Assembly: GCA_964469565.1 (NCBI GenBank)
Contig: CAYXZD010000001.1
Location: forward strand, 620,001-684,000
From: GCA-2720975 sp964469565
GTDB taxonomy: Bacteria; Planctomycetota; UBA1135; GCA-002686595
Direction of reading: 5' to 3'
Length of the DNA stretch: 64,000 nucleotides
Within the stretch, counting starts at the first letter, position 1, and the number at the start of each line of letters is the position of its first letter. The position numbers and the translations under genes were made by a program. The notes beneath the pieces are model-generated. The model was not told where the DNA came from. It did not search any database and was given only the letters and a program-made list of their open reading frames with translations. This document shows, in pieces, positions 32,431-42,800 of the stretch.

Positions 32431-34830
32431 TTAGCGCCGACCCTTGACAGTAGGCCCCCCTGCAACAGGTAGAACCGGGGGGTAAATGAGGTAGGGCGAA
32501 CAAGATTCCCAATAGGCCTCGGCACTGCTGGCCCATTCAGAACCCAAACCGAGCGGATCCTGTGTACGGCGCAGGGCCTGCCAGGATTCAAAGTGAAGCA
32601 AGCGACGCAGAACCCCCTGAATCTCAAACTCACGTGAGTAAAGCCGCTCTAATTGCCACGCAACGGCAAGCCCTGCGACGACGGGCTCGTACTCGTTTGA
32701 ATCGCTCACTTGAAGCCAAAGGCCCTCACAGAGTTGGCCTGCATAAACGCTCGAGTCCGGAGTGAACTCAACAGCACTCACACGGACACCGGGCAGCCCC
32801 ATGGCCTGTATGGCCCGAGCGAGTCGTGGGCCATGGATCCAAGGGGCACCCAGCAGCTCAAACGGCTGGTCACAACCTCGCCCCACGGACAGGTTGCAGG
32901 CCTCCAATAACCCCACCATCGGATAAAGAAGGGCTTGGCTGGGATTCCTCAAGTTTGGCGAGGGGTTTCTCCAAGCCAATCCACAGTCCGCGAATTCCAT
33001 GTTGCGTGCCCATCCCTCGCAGGCCAGGACATCCAAGTCCACATCCAGGTTGCGTCGCGCACAAAAGTATCGACTCATCTCACCCAGAGTGAGGCCATGC
33101 AGCAATGGGATCGACTGATAGCTAATGAAACAGCGTCGGTCGGGATCCGTGCTGGGTCCGCGCGCACCTAGGAACGCGAGGGGGTTCGGTCTATCGAGTA
33201 GCAAGACGCGCGTACCCGTCTCGGCGCAAGTCTCCAGCATGTAGGCCAGGGTTGTTGCGTACGTGTAGATCCTCACTCCCACATCCTGTAGGTCGACCAC
33301 GACCGTATCGAGGTCGTCGAGATCTTCAGGACGCGGCCAACGGTTTTCTCCATAGAGACTGACGATCGGCACACCCCATGTGCCGTCCCTGGCGTCAGCA
33401 ACAGATCCCTCCTGATTGGAATCCAGTCCATGCTCAGGCGTGAACACGCGGACTAACTCTACACCCTCGGCGCTGCCCAACAAATCCACGGCCGACATCC
33501 CATCGCGAGTGCGACCAGCAGCATGGGTCAAGAGCCCCACCCGTTGCCCACGCAACCGCTGGCAACTCTCGCGGGCGAGTACGTCAATGCCACAGAATAC
33601 ACCGCTTGTGAGGGGGGCCTTTGAAAGAACCGAACCAATGGCTGTGGCCACCTCTCGACGCAGGGCCACAACACTCGTACTCGGAGAATCATCCAGCAGT
33701 TTGTGAAGACGCGAAGTCAGAAGAATCACAAAGCTCCCACTGCCCGGGTCCATCCACAGTGATGTGCCCGTGAAGCCACTATGCCCCACGCTACGGCCCG
33801 AGGGGAAGTGATCCCCCCGGGGGGATGAATAGGCCGTTTCCCCATCTAACCCAGCGGTGCGTCCCCCAGTGCCATCGGATAACCACTCGATACGCAACAT
33901 CTGATCGACGCTCGACGCTTCGAGGACCCTGCGGCCCGCATAGCTTCCGCCGCCCAACAACATGCGACACCAGCGAGACAAATCCTGGGCCGTGGAAAAC
34001 AAACCCGCGTGCCCCGCCACGCCGCCGAGCGCCCGTGCACGAGGATCGTGCACCCGCCCGCGGAGCATCTGCCCCTGCCAAGGCTCAGTCGGCACGCACC
34101 TTTGCTGCAAAGCGATCCCTGGGTTGAAGCAGGTATCTCCCATCCCTAGCACTTCGAAGATCTCCTCTTTACAAAACTGATCGAGGGCGCGTCCATCGAC
34201 GGTCTCAATCAGCCGGCCAAGTACAAGGTAACCCACATCACTGTATCTGAATTGGACACCCGGTACGGAAAGGAGCGGCAAAGCATCGATGCGCTCAAAA
34301 GCCTGACTCCTTCCATCCCAGTAGTCCGCCAGTGCATTGTCGGGCGTCAGTCCCGAAGTGTGCCGCAGGAGGTGGTTCAGGGTCACATCCTCTTTCCCTC
34401 GATTTCCAAAGGAAGGCAAGTAATGACTGGCCCTCTCGTCAAGCTCAAGCACCCCGCGTTGTGCGAGAATCATCACAGCGGTGGCAGTTGCCACGGGCTT
34501 TGTGAGGGAAGCCAGGTCGAAAACCGCATTCGGCACCATAATCTCTGGCCCGGGCCTGACAGATTGATGCCCTACGGAGTGCATGTAGGCCTTGAACCCG
34601 GTGGGCGACTGGCCATCTCCTACGGCGAGCACGGCGCCTGGAATCAGTCCCTCCTCGATTGCCACTCGCAAGAGACTGCAGGCCTTCGGGAATCGGTTTT
34701 GTACTGAGAGCGCGGAATCATCGGAATGCACCATTCTCTGCTGAGAAACTGCTTCCGTTCGCGGCAACACCCCAGTGGCTTCCACTAAGACGAGCAGGCC
34801 CACAAAGGCCACGCATGGGACGGAGTTCAT
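32431..34830 (-). CDS. Serine hydrolase (beta-lactamase fold) fused to NamZ-type exo-muramidase
   Basis: One chain joins two cell-wall domains. Residues about 45-400 (numbered from an ATG at 34839) are a class C beta-lactamase/DD-peptidase fold with SLTK (Ser111, Lys114), YSD (Tyr199) and GHSG (352-355). Residues about 415-800 are DUF1343/NamZ, an exo-beta-N-acetylmuramidase family (GH171), with TPEHGLDSNQEG (467-478), which includes the Glu-His pair reported as essential in NamZ. I prefer the ATG at 34830 (MNSVPCVAFVGLL, 799 aa): TACAAT ends 7 bp before it and overlaps the earlier ATG, and it begins the signal peptide directly. The sulfatase gene follows after 11 bp. Confidence 0.9.
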   Translation of the reverse strand: MNSVPCVAFVGLLVLVEATGVLPRTEAVSQQRMVHSDDSALSVQNRFPKACSLLRVAIEEGLIPGAVLAVGDGQSPTGFKAYMHSVGHQSVRPGPEIMVPNAVFDLASLTKPVATATAVMILAQRGVLELDERASHYLPSFGNRGKEDVTLNHLLRHTSGLTPDNALADYWDGRSQAFERIDALPLLSVPGVQFRYSDVGYLVLGRLIETVDGRALDQFCKEEIFEVLGMGDTCFNPGIALQQRCVPTEPWQGQMLRGRVHDPRARALGGVAGHAGLFSTAQDLSRWCRMLLGGGSYAGRRVLEASSVDQMLRIEWLSDGTGGRTAGLDGETAYSSPRGDHFPSGRSVGHSGFTGTSLWMDPGSGSFVILLTSRLHKLLDDSPSTSVVALRREVATAIGSVLSKAPLTSGVFCGIDVLARESCQRLRGQRVGLLTHAAGRTRDGMSAVDLLGSAEGVELVRVFTPEHGLDSNQEGSVADARDGTWGVPIVSLYGENRWPRPEDLDDLDTVVVDLQDVGVRIYTYATTLAYMLETCAETGTRVLLLDRPNPLAFLGARGPSTDPDRRCFISYQSIPLLHGLTLGEMSRYFCARRNLDVDLDVLACEGWARNMEFADCGLAWRNPSPNLRNPSQALLYPMVGLLEACNLSVGRGCDQPFELLGAPWIHGPRLARAIQAMGLPGVRVSAVEFTPDSSVYAGQLCEGLWLQVSDSNEYEPVVAGLAVAWQLERLYSREFEIQGVLRRLLHFESWQALRRTQDPLGLGSEWASSAEAYWESCSPYLIYPPVLPVAGGPTVKGRR

Positions 34831-34837
34831 GCGTTTC

Positions 34838-34843
34838 ATTGTA
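34838..34843 (-). promoter_or_regulatory. Possible -10 element of the NamZ-fusion gene
   Basis: On the minus strand TACAAT is followed by seven bases and the ATG at 34830. It overlaps the ATG at 34839, which argues against that earlier start. Confidence 0.45.
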
Positions 34844-34896
34844 ATCGGGAAGAGCCGGAGATTCCCACGACCAGTTCCCTCGCAAACCTCAGCCTG

Positions 34897-35280
34897 CTAC
34901 CAAGGCCACACCATGATGACCCGCCCGTGAACCTGCTCGGGAACCAGCCAGCTCATCTGCTCCGAACCCACGGTCGGACAATCCAGCACATCACCCCCCA
35001 CCCAGTACTCATCAGACGCAGCACCTTGGCGCACCCTTTGGATGAGAGCCAGGTGGCGCAACCCGGCGGGACCGTAGAACACAATCACTTGGCCTCGGTC
35101 GAGATCCCGTGGAAAGCGATCCACGAGCAGAGCGTCCCCTGGGCTGAATCGAAGCAGGCCGGAGCAGCGCCGTTCATCGAGTTGAAAACCCTCATAACGC
35201 AGGGCCAAATAGCCCACGCCGATGAGGGCGACCATGAAGACTACTCGGCGCAAGAAGCGGACGATCTGATTGGGTTTCAT
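34897..35280 (-). CDS. Small S26 signal-peptidase-like membrane protein
   Basis: This 127-aa protein has one transmembrane helix (about 12-28) and a short S24/S26 fold. Ser40 sits eight residues before GD (48-49), the spacing of the SMxPT...GD box of type I signal peptidases. The C-terminal part YWVGGD then VHGRVIMVWPW matches the late conserved boxes. The general-base lysine of the KRV box appears replaced: the segment reads ALIQRV with Gln81. It may thus be a very divergent protease or an inactive relative. It overlaps the TenI/ThiE-like gene by 4 bp (ATGA) as the last gene of the uvrA operon. Confidence 0.65.
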   Translation of the reverse strand: MKPNQIVRFLRRVVFMVALIGVGYLALRYEGFQLDERRCSGLLRFSPGDALLVDRFPRDLDRGQVIVFYGPAGLRHLALIQRVRQGAASDEYWVGGDVLDCPTVGSEQMSWLVPEQVHGRVIMVWPW

Positions 35281-35933
35281 CTTCGACTCACCCGCACCAA
35301 CTCCCGTACGGATTCACTGATCGCAACGGCCGGATTCGAACGACCCAAGATTGAACCGAGGCAAGCCCCACCTTTGGCACCGGCGTCCAGGATGGAAGGA
35401 AACTGGGAAGCGGTAACACCGCCCAAGCCCCAGACGGGTAGGTCGCAGTCCTCGCAGAATGACCGCAATCCAGTCAGGCCGGTCGAAGCTCCGCGCGTGG
35501 CCTTACTCAATGGCGCAAACACGGGACTATGGAACAGGTAGTCAGCGCCCCCATATTCAGCCGCCCCATCCCCGGCATGGCTAGAGAAGCCGATACAGAC
35601 ATCCGACCCAGCACAACTGCGTGCCTCACTTGGAGTGAGGGACCGAGCCCCCAAGTGCACGGCCTGTGCACCGACTGCATTCACCAGGTGTGGTCGATCA
35701 TGCACGGCCAGCCACCCACCGAGGGGATTCAGGAGTGCGATTAGCTCGCGTGCAATCCCGGCTAGCGGTTCATCGGGAAGTTGAGGTTCGCGCAAGACTA
35801 TCCCGCGCAATCCAGCCCCGATGGCTTCCCGAGCATCTTGAATGAGGCGAGAGTGATCCCGAGCAAGGCTCGCACCCTGGCAGAGGAGGCCAGGGGTAAG
35901 AGCAAGCAGCGTGGGCGGAAGCACTCGACTCAA
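35277..35933 (-). CDS. ThiE/TenI family protein
   Basis: This 218-aa TIM-barrel protein belongs to the thiamine-phosphate synthase/thiazole tautomerase family: GLRGIVLREP, VHDRPHLVNAVGAQAVHLGA, YGGADYLFHSPVFAP and WGLGGVTASQF. Some ThiE substrate residues differ (LREP instead of the usual LREK, HDR instead of NDR), so the TenI branch or an altered activity fits as well as ThiE. It is coupled by 4-bp overlaps to the XPB-companion gene upstream and the S26-like gene downstream. That is an odd setting for a thiamine gene, and no other thi genes are near. Confidence 0.8.
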   Translation of the reverse strand: MSRVLPPTLLALTPGLLCQGASLARDHSRLIQDAREAIGAGLRGIVLREPQLPDEPLAGIARELIALLNPLGGWLAVHDRPHLVNAVGAQAVHLGARSLTPSEARSCAGSDVCIGFSSHAGDGAAEYGGADYLFHSPVFAPLSKATRGASTGLTGLRSFCEDCDLPVWGLGGVTASQFPSILDAGAKGGACLGSILGRSNPAVAISESVRELVRVSRR

Positions 35934-38008
35934 ATCAACTCCACGAGAAACGAGAGTTCGCGCAGGAGGGTTCGCATGCGAGCCGGACTAGGACCTGCTT
36001 TGAGCTGGGCACGCTTATCCCCACACCGCCGTTGCACATAAGGGCGCACCCCTGGATCACGAAGGAATTGCTCAAATACGACCTCGTCACTGCCCTGCAC
36101 AACGAGTTCAGCGTCGAGATGCAGCAGACCCGCTTGCGCGGCCCAATCCCGAAGGGAATAGATCACGTTTTGAGGAATGGGAGTCCTTGAGTTCAATTCA
36201 AGTGTATCCAACATGCGGGCTAGGCTCATGCCGTCCAGAAGACCACGCCTAATCGAGTCAGAACTCAGTTTGAACTGCTTGAGATCACCCGTCCCCGTTC
36301 GGTCTGCGAAGCGATCCAAATCATGCACCACCTGTGCATCGTCCTCGCTCGGCAAGAGCACAATTTCAAAGTCTGGAGTCACTACGAGATGGGCCGTTCC
36401 AACCGTTGCGTGGCCTGGGCCTTCAATCCCCAACACCCTGGCACCGGAAGGCGTCAGTCGCATGGCCACAGGATGGCCCCGGCCATCATACCCGAGGTCG
36501 ACCAGACCCAAGATGTGAAAGCGCTTGCGGAGCCAACTGACCAAGTTCCAAGCCATTCGTTGAAGATCCTCGCCGGCACGATGGCTCGCCCCGCCACCAC
36601 TAGAAAAATGCTCTTCCACAGCCAATTCATCGAGACGGCACAGATAATTATTGCGGGCGATGAAAGGCAGGTACATCAAGTCATACCACACCCCTGCTTC
36701 AATCCGTTTTGTAAGGCTGATCAGAATGTGCCGCAGACGCACCTGGTGATAGCCCCCACGGCTGCCCTCGGACTCCTGCACGATGTACTCAAGCACTGTT
36801 GCCAACTTTTCATCGAGAGAGCGCTCATCCCAATTACGCCCAGCCTCAGTCAGTGCAAAGGTGCGCATTCCCGTCGATTCGATCAGATCCTCAGCACAAG
36901 CAAAGCGGTAAATGAATCCCAGCAAGTCCTCGCGCTCGATTTCTCGACCCGGGTCAGGGATAAGGTCTCGCACAATCCGCTTACCCGTCGACTTGAAAAT
37001 CTCCCCTTTGACAGTAAACCGCACGTTTTGCTCAATGATGAATGCCAAGAAGCGCGAGACGTTCGCGACTAGATCCACTCCCATGGATGCGGCTTCATGG
37101 GGAGCATCGGGATCACCTGGAACGGCTACGCGTTTGAGCCATGCGAGGGTCACCTCATTGAATACGATGAGGGTCTCGCCCGTGTGAGCGATTCCGTACC
37201 GACCGAGATCAAGATGCTCAACGGTGCCAACAAGCGAATCCTCGAGAATCTTGGCCCAACGCTTGCCATTCCAGTGGGTCAGCTCGGTTTCCATCCGTTC
37301 GAAGTAGGCCTTGGGCAAGACACCTCCGAACTCCATCATGACCTTGCGCACTAACTCCTGGAGTCCATCGGGAAGGCGCTCCACCCTGGCCACGCAGGAG
37401 GCTTCATTCGAATACAACTTGTACATTTCACGCACGCGCGCGGGGGGAGTGCGGGCCGCTCGCTCTGGAGAGTCATACATGCGATCCAGATGTCCGCGCA
37501 GGGTCAATGTGTCGAAAATGCCCCGGCGACGCGCCCGTCGCTCGCGAAGAATGGAATTGCCTAGCTCCTCGCATACGGCGAAACTGCGTGCTCCATGCAC
37601 AGACACACGCCTTGCCGCGCACTCCTGAACCAGCGCTTGACGCCTCATTTGCTCTAGTCCCGCCTCCAGGTCATAACTCGACAAATAGGCCAAGTCCTTC
37701 GCAGCGACAATCTCCCCCATGGTCAGCTCAAACTGCGGGGCTCCAAGCAGCAAGTCAAAGAGCGATTGATGGCTGCGACCGAGTTGCTCAACGCGGTCCA
37801 TAACCCGCCCTGGTTCTTCGAGCCATGCTTCCAGGTCAGTCCTCATTTTTTTCTGGGTGCGTGGAAGCGATCCAGATTCTTGTCCAGACCAGAAGCGCCA
37901 TGCAATGCCCAGGTCGGCCTTCTTGAGCCGGTCCAGCAAAGCTCCAACCGAAAGAGCCGCCTGGGGGCCACATGCATCGCCACTGGGTTGTCGAGGGGAT
38001 GGAGTCAC
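35930..38008 (-). CDS. XPB-companion protein with Helicase_C_3 (XPB/Ssl2 N-domain-like) region
   Basis: This 692-aa protein has no Walker motifs. Residues about 535-650, starting TAHLVVTPDFEIVLLPSEDD and including a leucine/serine block, match the helicase C-terminal-3 (XPB/Ssl2-associated) domain. The rest is helical, with winged-helix-like segments. The same kind of gene lies beside bacterial XPB in Actinobacteria (for example Rv0862c next to Rv0861c, from memory). Here it follows XPB by 10 bp and overlaps the TenI/ThiE-like gene by 4 bp. It probably binds DNA or XPB; a role as cofactor or nuclease partner, as Bax1 is in archaea, is inference. Confidence 0.78.
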   Translation of the reverse strand: MTPSPRQPSGDACGPQAALSVGALLDRLKKADLGIAWRFWSGQESGSLPRTQKKMRTDLEAWLEEPGRVMDRVEQLGRSHQSLFDLLLGAPQFELTMGEIVAAKDLAYLSSYDLEAGLEQMRRQALVQECAARRVSVHGARSFAVCEELGNSILRERRARRRGIFDTLTLRGHLDRMYDSPERAARTPPARVREMYKLYSNEASCVARVERLPDGLQELVRKVMMEFGGVLPKAYFERMETELTHWNGKRWAKILEDSLVGTVEHLDLGRYGIAHTGETLIVFNEVTLAWLKRVAVPGDPDAPHEAASMGVDLVANVSRFLAFIIEQNVRFTVKGEIFKSTGKRIVRDLIPDPGREIEREDLLGFIYRFACAEDLIESTGMRTFALTEAGRNWDERSLDEKLATVLEYIVQESEGSRGGYHQVRLRHILISLTKRIEAGVWYDLMYLPFIARNNYLCRLDELAVEEHFSSGGGASHRAGEDLQRMAWNLVSWLRKRFHILGLVDLGYDGRGHPVAMRLTPSGARVLGIEGPGHATVGTAHLVVTPDFEIVLLPSEDDAQVVHDLDRFADRTGTGDLKQFKLSSDSIRRGLLDGMSLARMLDTLELNSRTPIPQNVIYSLRDWAAQAGLLHLDAELVVQGSDEVVFEQFLRDPGVRPYVQRRCGDKRAQLKAGPSPARMRTLLRELSFLVELI

Positions 38009-38018
38009 AGGATCACCT

Positions 38019-39818
38019 TCATAGATTCACACAGCCTGAACGGCTGGGGTCGATAGCCCCCTCGATTGGGGGCAGAGAGTCGAGGGTGTCCACATCCAAG
38101 ATGCGGTAGCTGTACCCCTGCTCAGTCAAAAAAAGCTGTCGTTTCTCAGCAAACTCCTGATCCCGCGAGGCCAGGCTAACGACTGAATAAAAATGTGCGC
38201 TAGCACCATTGGATTTGGGGCGCAGGATGCGGCCCAGTCGCTGGGCCTCTTCCTGACGTGAGCCAAACGTACCGGAAATCTGAATGGCAACATTTGCATC
38301 GGGCAGATCGATCGCGAAATTGCCGACCTTCGACACCACGAGCACAGGCTCCTCGCCCTGCTTGAATCGCTCGTAGAGCAACTCCCGATCATCCTGGGGG
38401 GTTTTCCCGGTGATCAAGGGGGCTCCAATCTTCGTAGAGAGGCTCGTCAATTGATCGATGTACTGGCCAATGATCAGAACGTTGGACTGCTTATGGCGCT
38501 CCAGAATCGACTGCACCACCTGGGTCTTGCCAGGATTCTCAGAGGCGATTCGGAACTTCGCCCGCGCACCTGCCTGGGCATAAAGCCCCCTAGAGTCCAC
38601 GTCCATGGGCACGCGCACCTCGATGCAGTGGGCGGTTGCGATGAAGCCCTGCCCCTCGAGCACCTTCCAGGGGACGTCATACCGCTTCGGGCCGATCAGA
38701 CTGAACACCTCGTCCTCCTTGCCATCCTCGCGAACGAGAGTCGCCGTTAGGCCCAACCTGCGACGCGCTTGCAGTTCGGCGGTCACCCGAAAAACTGGAG
38801 CAGGAAGTAAGTGCACCTCGTCATACACCACCAACCCCCAGTTTTCCTGGGTAAACAGGGCTAGGTGCTCGAACTCATCGGCTCGACTCCTCCGCCATGT
38901 CACCATTTGATAGGTCGTGATCGTCACCGGACAAACGCGCTTGCTCTCGCCCGTGTACTCGGCCACCTCATCTTCGCCCAAGTGGGTCTTGTCGAGCAAC
39001 TCCTCACGCCACTGACGCACTGCGATTGTGTTGGTCGTCAGAATTAGAGTCTTGGCCCCCACGCAGGCCATGGCAGCCATGGCCGCAACCGTCTTACCGG
39101 CGCCGCAGGGAAGCACGATCACCCCGCTGCCCCCGCTCGCAGCTCCCCCCGCGTGGAATGCATCTGCAGCTCGCTTTTGATATTCCCGCAATTCGAAGGG
39201 CAGACCCGCAACCGTCGTCTCCCGCAATACAATTTCCAGGGGATCGCCATCCACGAATCCGCCCAAGTCCTCTACAGGATATCCCAGTTTGATCAGGGTC
39301 TGCTTGAGGCTACCGCGCTGGAGTGGTTCCACCCAAACGGAACCCTTCCCATCCACAGAAACAAGTTTGCGCACACTGTGATGCCCGAGCACATCCTGCA
39401 TGGCAGTTGAATCATCACTGAGCAAAGCGAATAGCTCAGAAGTCCCTACGCGCTCGATACGCAGGAGACCATAGCGCACCATCCAAGCATTGATTAGGTC
39501 AACGATTCCTAGCGGGACGGGAACACAACTGAAATCATCGAGCGTCTGTAGGATTTGTGTGGCTGTCACTCCCATGGCCGCTGCATTCCAAACCGAGATG
39601 GCTGTGAGGCGGTAGGTGTGCAGATAATCGGGGCTCTTATCCAATTCGGCGAATACGGCGAGGGCATCGCGAGCTGCTGCATAACGGGGATGTTCCTCTG
39701 TGGCAGGTCGGCCTTCCCCGTCCTTGCAAGCCCGGCCCTGTGCATCGAGGGGAGTGTGCACGGTATGCAACATCAGGGTGCCATCAGACTGCACCATGAG
39801 CGGTTCTAGGGGGCCCAT
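38019..39818 (-). CDS. XPB/Ssl2-type DNA helicase
   Basis: The 599-aa product is a superfamily 2 3'-5' DNA helicase of the XPB type. The N-terminal third (about 1-190) resembles the XPB damage-recognition/Helicase_C_3 region. The motor follows: Walker A PCGAGKT (237-243), DEVH box (333-336), LTATLVREDGKE and a C-lobe ending with SGTFGSRQEEAQRLGRILRP (motif VI). The ATG at 39818 overlaps the TGA of uvrA by one base (TGATG), which settles the start; a longer frame running into uvrA was discarded. Tight coupling to UvrA argues for a role in nucleotide excision repair or repair-linked DNA opening. Confidence 0.92.
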   Translation of the reverse strand: MGPLEPLMVQSDGTLMLHTVHTPLDAQGRACKDGEGRPATEEHPRYAAARDALAVFAELDKSPDYLHTYRLTAISVWNAAAMGVTATQILQTLDDFSCVPVPLGIVDLINAWMVRYGLLRIERVGTSELFALLSDDSTAMQDVLGHHSVRKLVSVDGKGSVWVEPLQRGSLKQTLIKLGYPVEDLGGFVDGDPLEIVLRETTVAGLPFELREYQKRAADAFHAGGAASGGSGVIVLPCGAGKTVAAMAAMACVGAKTLILTTNTIAVRQWREELLDKTHLGEDEVAEYTGESKRVCPVTITTYQMVTWRRSRADEFEHLALFTQENWGLVVYDEVHLLPAPVFRVTAELQARRRLGLTATLVREDGKEDEVFSLIGPKRYDVPWKVLEGQGFIATAHCIEVRVPMDVDSRGLYAQAGARAKFRIASENPGKTQVVQSILERHKQSNVLIIGQYIDQLTSLSTKIGAPLITGKTPQDDRELLYERFKQGEEPVLVVSKVGNFAIDLPDANVAIQISGTFGSRQEEAQRLGRILRPKSNGASAHFYSVVSLASRDQEFAEKRQLFLTEQGYSYRILDVDTLDSLPPIEGAIDPSRSGCVNL

Positions 39819-42800
39819 CAGGCACGCTCCCCGGCCTTGGCTCTTTCTGGCTTGCTCGAACTCATGCGGCTCGCCTTGGACCGACCCTTCTTCGGGCGCA
39901 CCCAAACCTGCCCGCCCGAGCCGAGCGCTGGAGCGATGAACGGGCCCGTAAGTGACGCGGGATTACGGACCAATTCAGCGGGAGTTCCACAAGCCACCAC
40001 ACGCCCGCCCTGATCACCCCCGCAGGGACCGATTTCAACCAAGCCATCACAAACGCTCAGCAAATCGGTGTGGTGCTCAATCACGAGCACTGCATCACCC
40101 TGGTCAGCGAGGGCCCCCAGTGCAGCGCACAACGCGACGCAATCGCTTCCTGACAGGCCGGTAGTCGGTTCGTCCAAGACAATCAGCGAGGGAGCTGGCG
40201 CCGCGCGCGAGGCGAGCCGGTGCTGCATACGCGCCAACTCCGAAGCCAGCTTGACACGCTGGGCTTCCCCTCCCGAAAGCGTCGTGGATGCCTGCCCTAG
40301 ACCCAGATAGCCCAGCCCCACATCCTGAAGGGTCTTCAGGATTTGCACGCATTGAGGCTGATGGGCAAGAAACTCAGCAGCCTCGTCGACACTCAAGGCC
40401 AAGACATCAGCAATGCTCAAACCGCGATAGTGCACCCCCAAGACTTCGGGCCGATAACGTTTTCCGTCGCATTCCTCACAAGTCAACCAAAGGTCGGCAA
40501 GGAACTGCATCTCCACCAAGACTGATCCACGACCATCGCAGGCGGGACAGCGCCCCTTGGTTGAGTTGAACGAAAAATACCCTGGTCCAAAACCCGCCTG
40601 GCGAGCATCGGGGGTGCGACCGAAAAGCTCACGCAGCGGCCCCATCAAACCGGCATAGGTCGCTGGAACCGAGTGTGGAGTGCGGCCAATGGGCGCGGCG
40701 TCTACAGCGACCACGCGCAACTCATCGGGTGCGGCGCAGTGACTCCAGCGCCCGTCCGGCACTTGGCCTTCTAAGGCAGGCAGGAGAGTCTCGACCACCA
40801 AACTCGACTTTCCTGAACCGGAGGGGCCACAGACCCCAGTGATCTCTCCGAACGGAACCCGCAGGTCTACCTTCTTGAGATTATGGGTCGTCGCACCCTT
40901 GAGCAAGATTGGCGCAGGAAGAGCGACGACCGGGTCCCTCGCGTCAACTGCGCTCGTCGTCACAGTTCTACTCACCAAACCCAACTCGCCCCGCAAATAC
41001 GCTGCGGTCAAGGACTGGGGGTGCTGCGCCACCTCAGCGGGAGGGCCAGCTGCCAACACCTGCCCCCCAAGGCGTCCCGCCCCAGGCCCCATATCCACGA
41101 TCCAATCCGCCTGGGCCATGAGCGCACCATCGTGTTCAACGACAATCACGCTGTTCCCCCGATCACGCATCTCGCCAAGTGCGTCGGTGAGTTGCCCCAC
41201 ATCGGCTGGGTGCAGACCCACGGTGGGTTCATCGAGGACATAGCAGACCCCCATCAGTTCGGAGCCAAGACTCGCAGACAGGCGTACACGGCGGGCCTCG
41301 CCCCCCGACAGCGTCGCTGTGCTCCGATCGAGAGTGAGATACCCGAGTCCGACTTTTTCCAATAGGGACAAGCGCCCGCGCACTTCCGCAATCACGGGAG
41401 CCACCACATCCGCCAGATTGGATCGCAATCGGAGGGCCTTCACCCACGACAGCGCCTGCCCGACATTCATGGCAAGCACCTCAGGCAATCGCTTGCGTCC
41501 CAACCTCACGGCCCGCGGGCCGGGAGCAAGTCTCTCCCCCCCACAAGAAGGGCACACGGTTTTCACCATGACCGACTCGAGTAGTTGAGCCCAATCTGGA
41601 TCGTCGGTCTTGCGATGCCATGCATCGACATGACCACAAAGTCCTGTCCAGGGCAAATCCAAGTCTTCGACCATTTCCGTGTTGCGCGTGGTGCGCTTGA
41701 GAAGAACGTGATAGCTCTTGCGCGCTCCCTCCCCGTTCAACAAGAGAGCTTTCTGCTTGGGAGTGAGTCGTTCAAAGGGCCGTTCTAGGCGTATTGAATG
41801 AGACTTAGCCACAGCCCGAAGCAAAGTCTCGTAGTAGCCCTTTCCCTTGGTCAAATAGCGACCCAATTTCCCACCAATCGCCCCATCCGTCAGAGCTCGC
41901 GTGGGGTCCATGATCAGAACGGATGCATCGCAGACTACCGTTTCACCCAATCCGGAGCAGTGCTGACAGGCCCCCACATGGGTATTGAAGGAAAAATGCC
42001 TCGGCTCAAGCGCACTGTCCAGTTGAAAGCCGCACAGCGTGCAGGCTCCCACCGTGGAGTACTCCGTGCGTTCCCCCCGGGCGGGTAGGTAACTCACTCG
42101 TCCATGCGCGATGCTTGCAGCCTGTTCCACAGCCTCCGCGAGTCGTCCTCGCTTCGCCGAACTGAGTTCAAGCCGATCGATGACAAGGTCGACGCTCGCG
42201 CGGACTTCGACTCCCTCAAGCCCATCGAGTCTGTGCAACTGCCCGTCCACGAGCACACGCAAATAGCCCGCGCTACGCCAAGACTTCGCGAGGGTGACGA
42301 GTTGTTTCCCCGCATCCACAGGTAGCGGTCGTCCATGCCCAAAAATGGGAGCCAAAACGGAACCCCGGCTCCCATGCGCTTCCTTACGCAGAAACCGAGA
42401 AGTCAATGTCCCCACATCCGCAGGCCTGAGTTCTTGACCGTGGTCTGGACACCGAGGGCTTCCCGCACGGGCCCAGAGAACCCTGAGATGATCGTGCAGC
42501 TCGGTACTCGTGGCCACGGTGGAACGCGGGTGTCCCCCCAAACCACCGGCCTCCACGGCCACTGATGGCCCGAGCCCTGTAATCGACTCCACAGGTGGAC
42601 GGTCGCGGTCCCCGAGGAACTGGCGCGCATAGGTCGAAAGGGATTCCACAAACCGGCGACGGCCCTCGCTGTGAATGGTGTCCAATGCGAGAGAAGTCTT
42701 TCCCGACCCCGAGGGGCCTGTGATGACCGAGAATGTCCCCCTGGGGATCTCGACGTCCACTTCTTTTAGATTGTGAGTACGGGCCCCTCGCACACAGATT

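Noticed and set aside
39819..39905. Upstream start for the XPB gene inside uvrA
   Set aside because: The TGATG stop-start overlap at 39818 is the natural coupled start, and the extension is the antisense-free but out-of-frame tail of uvrA.
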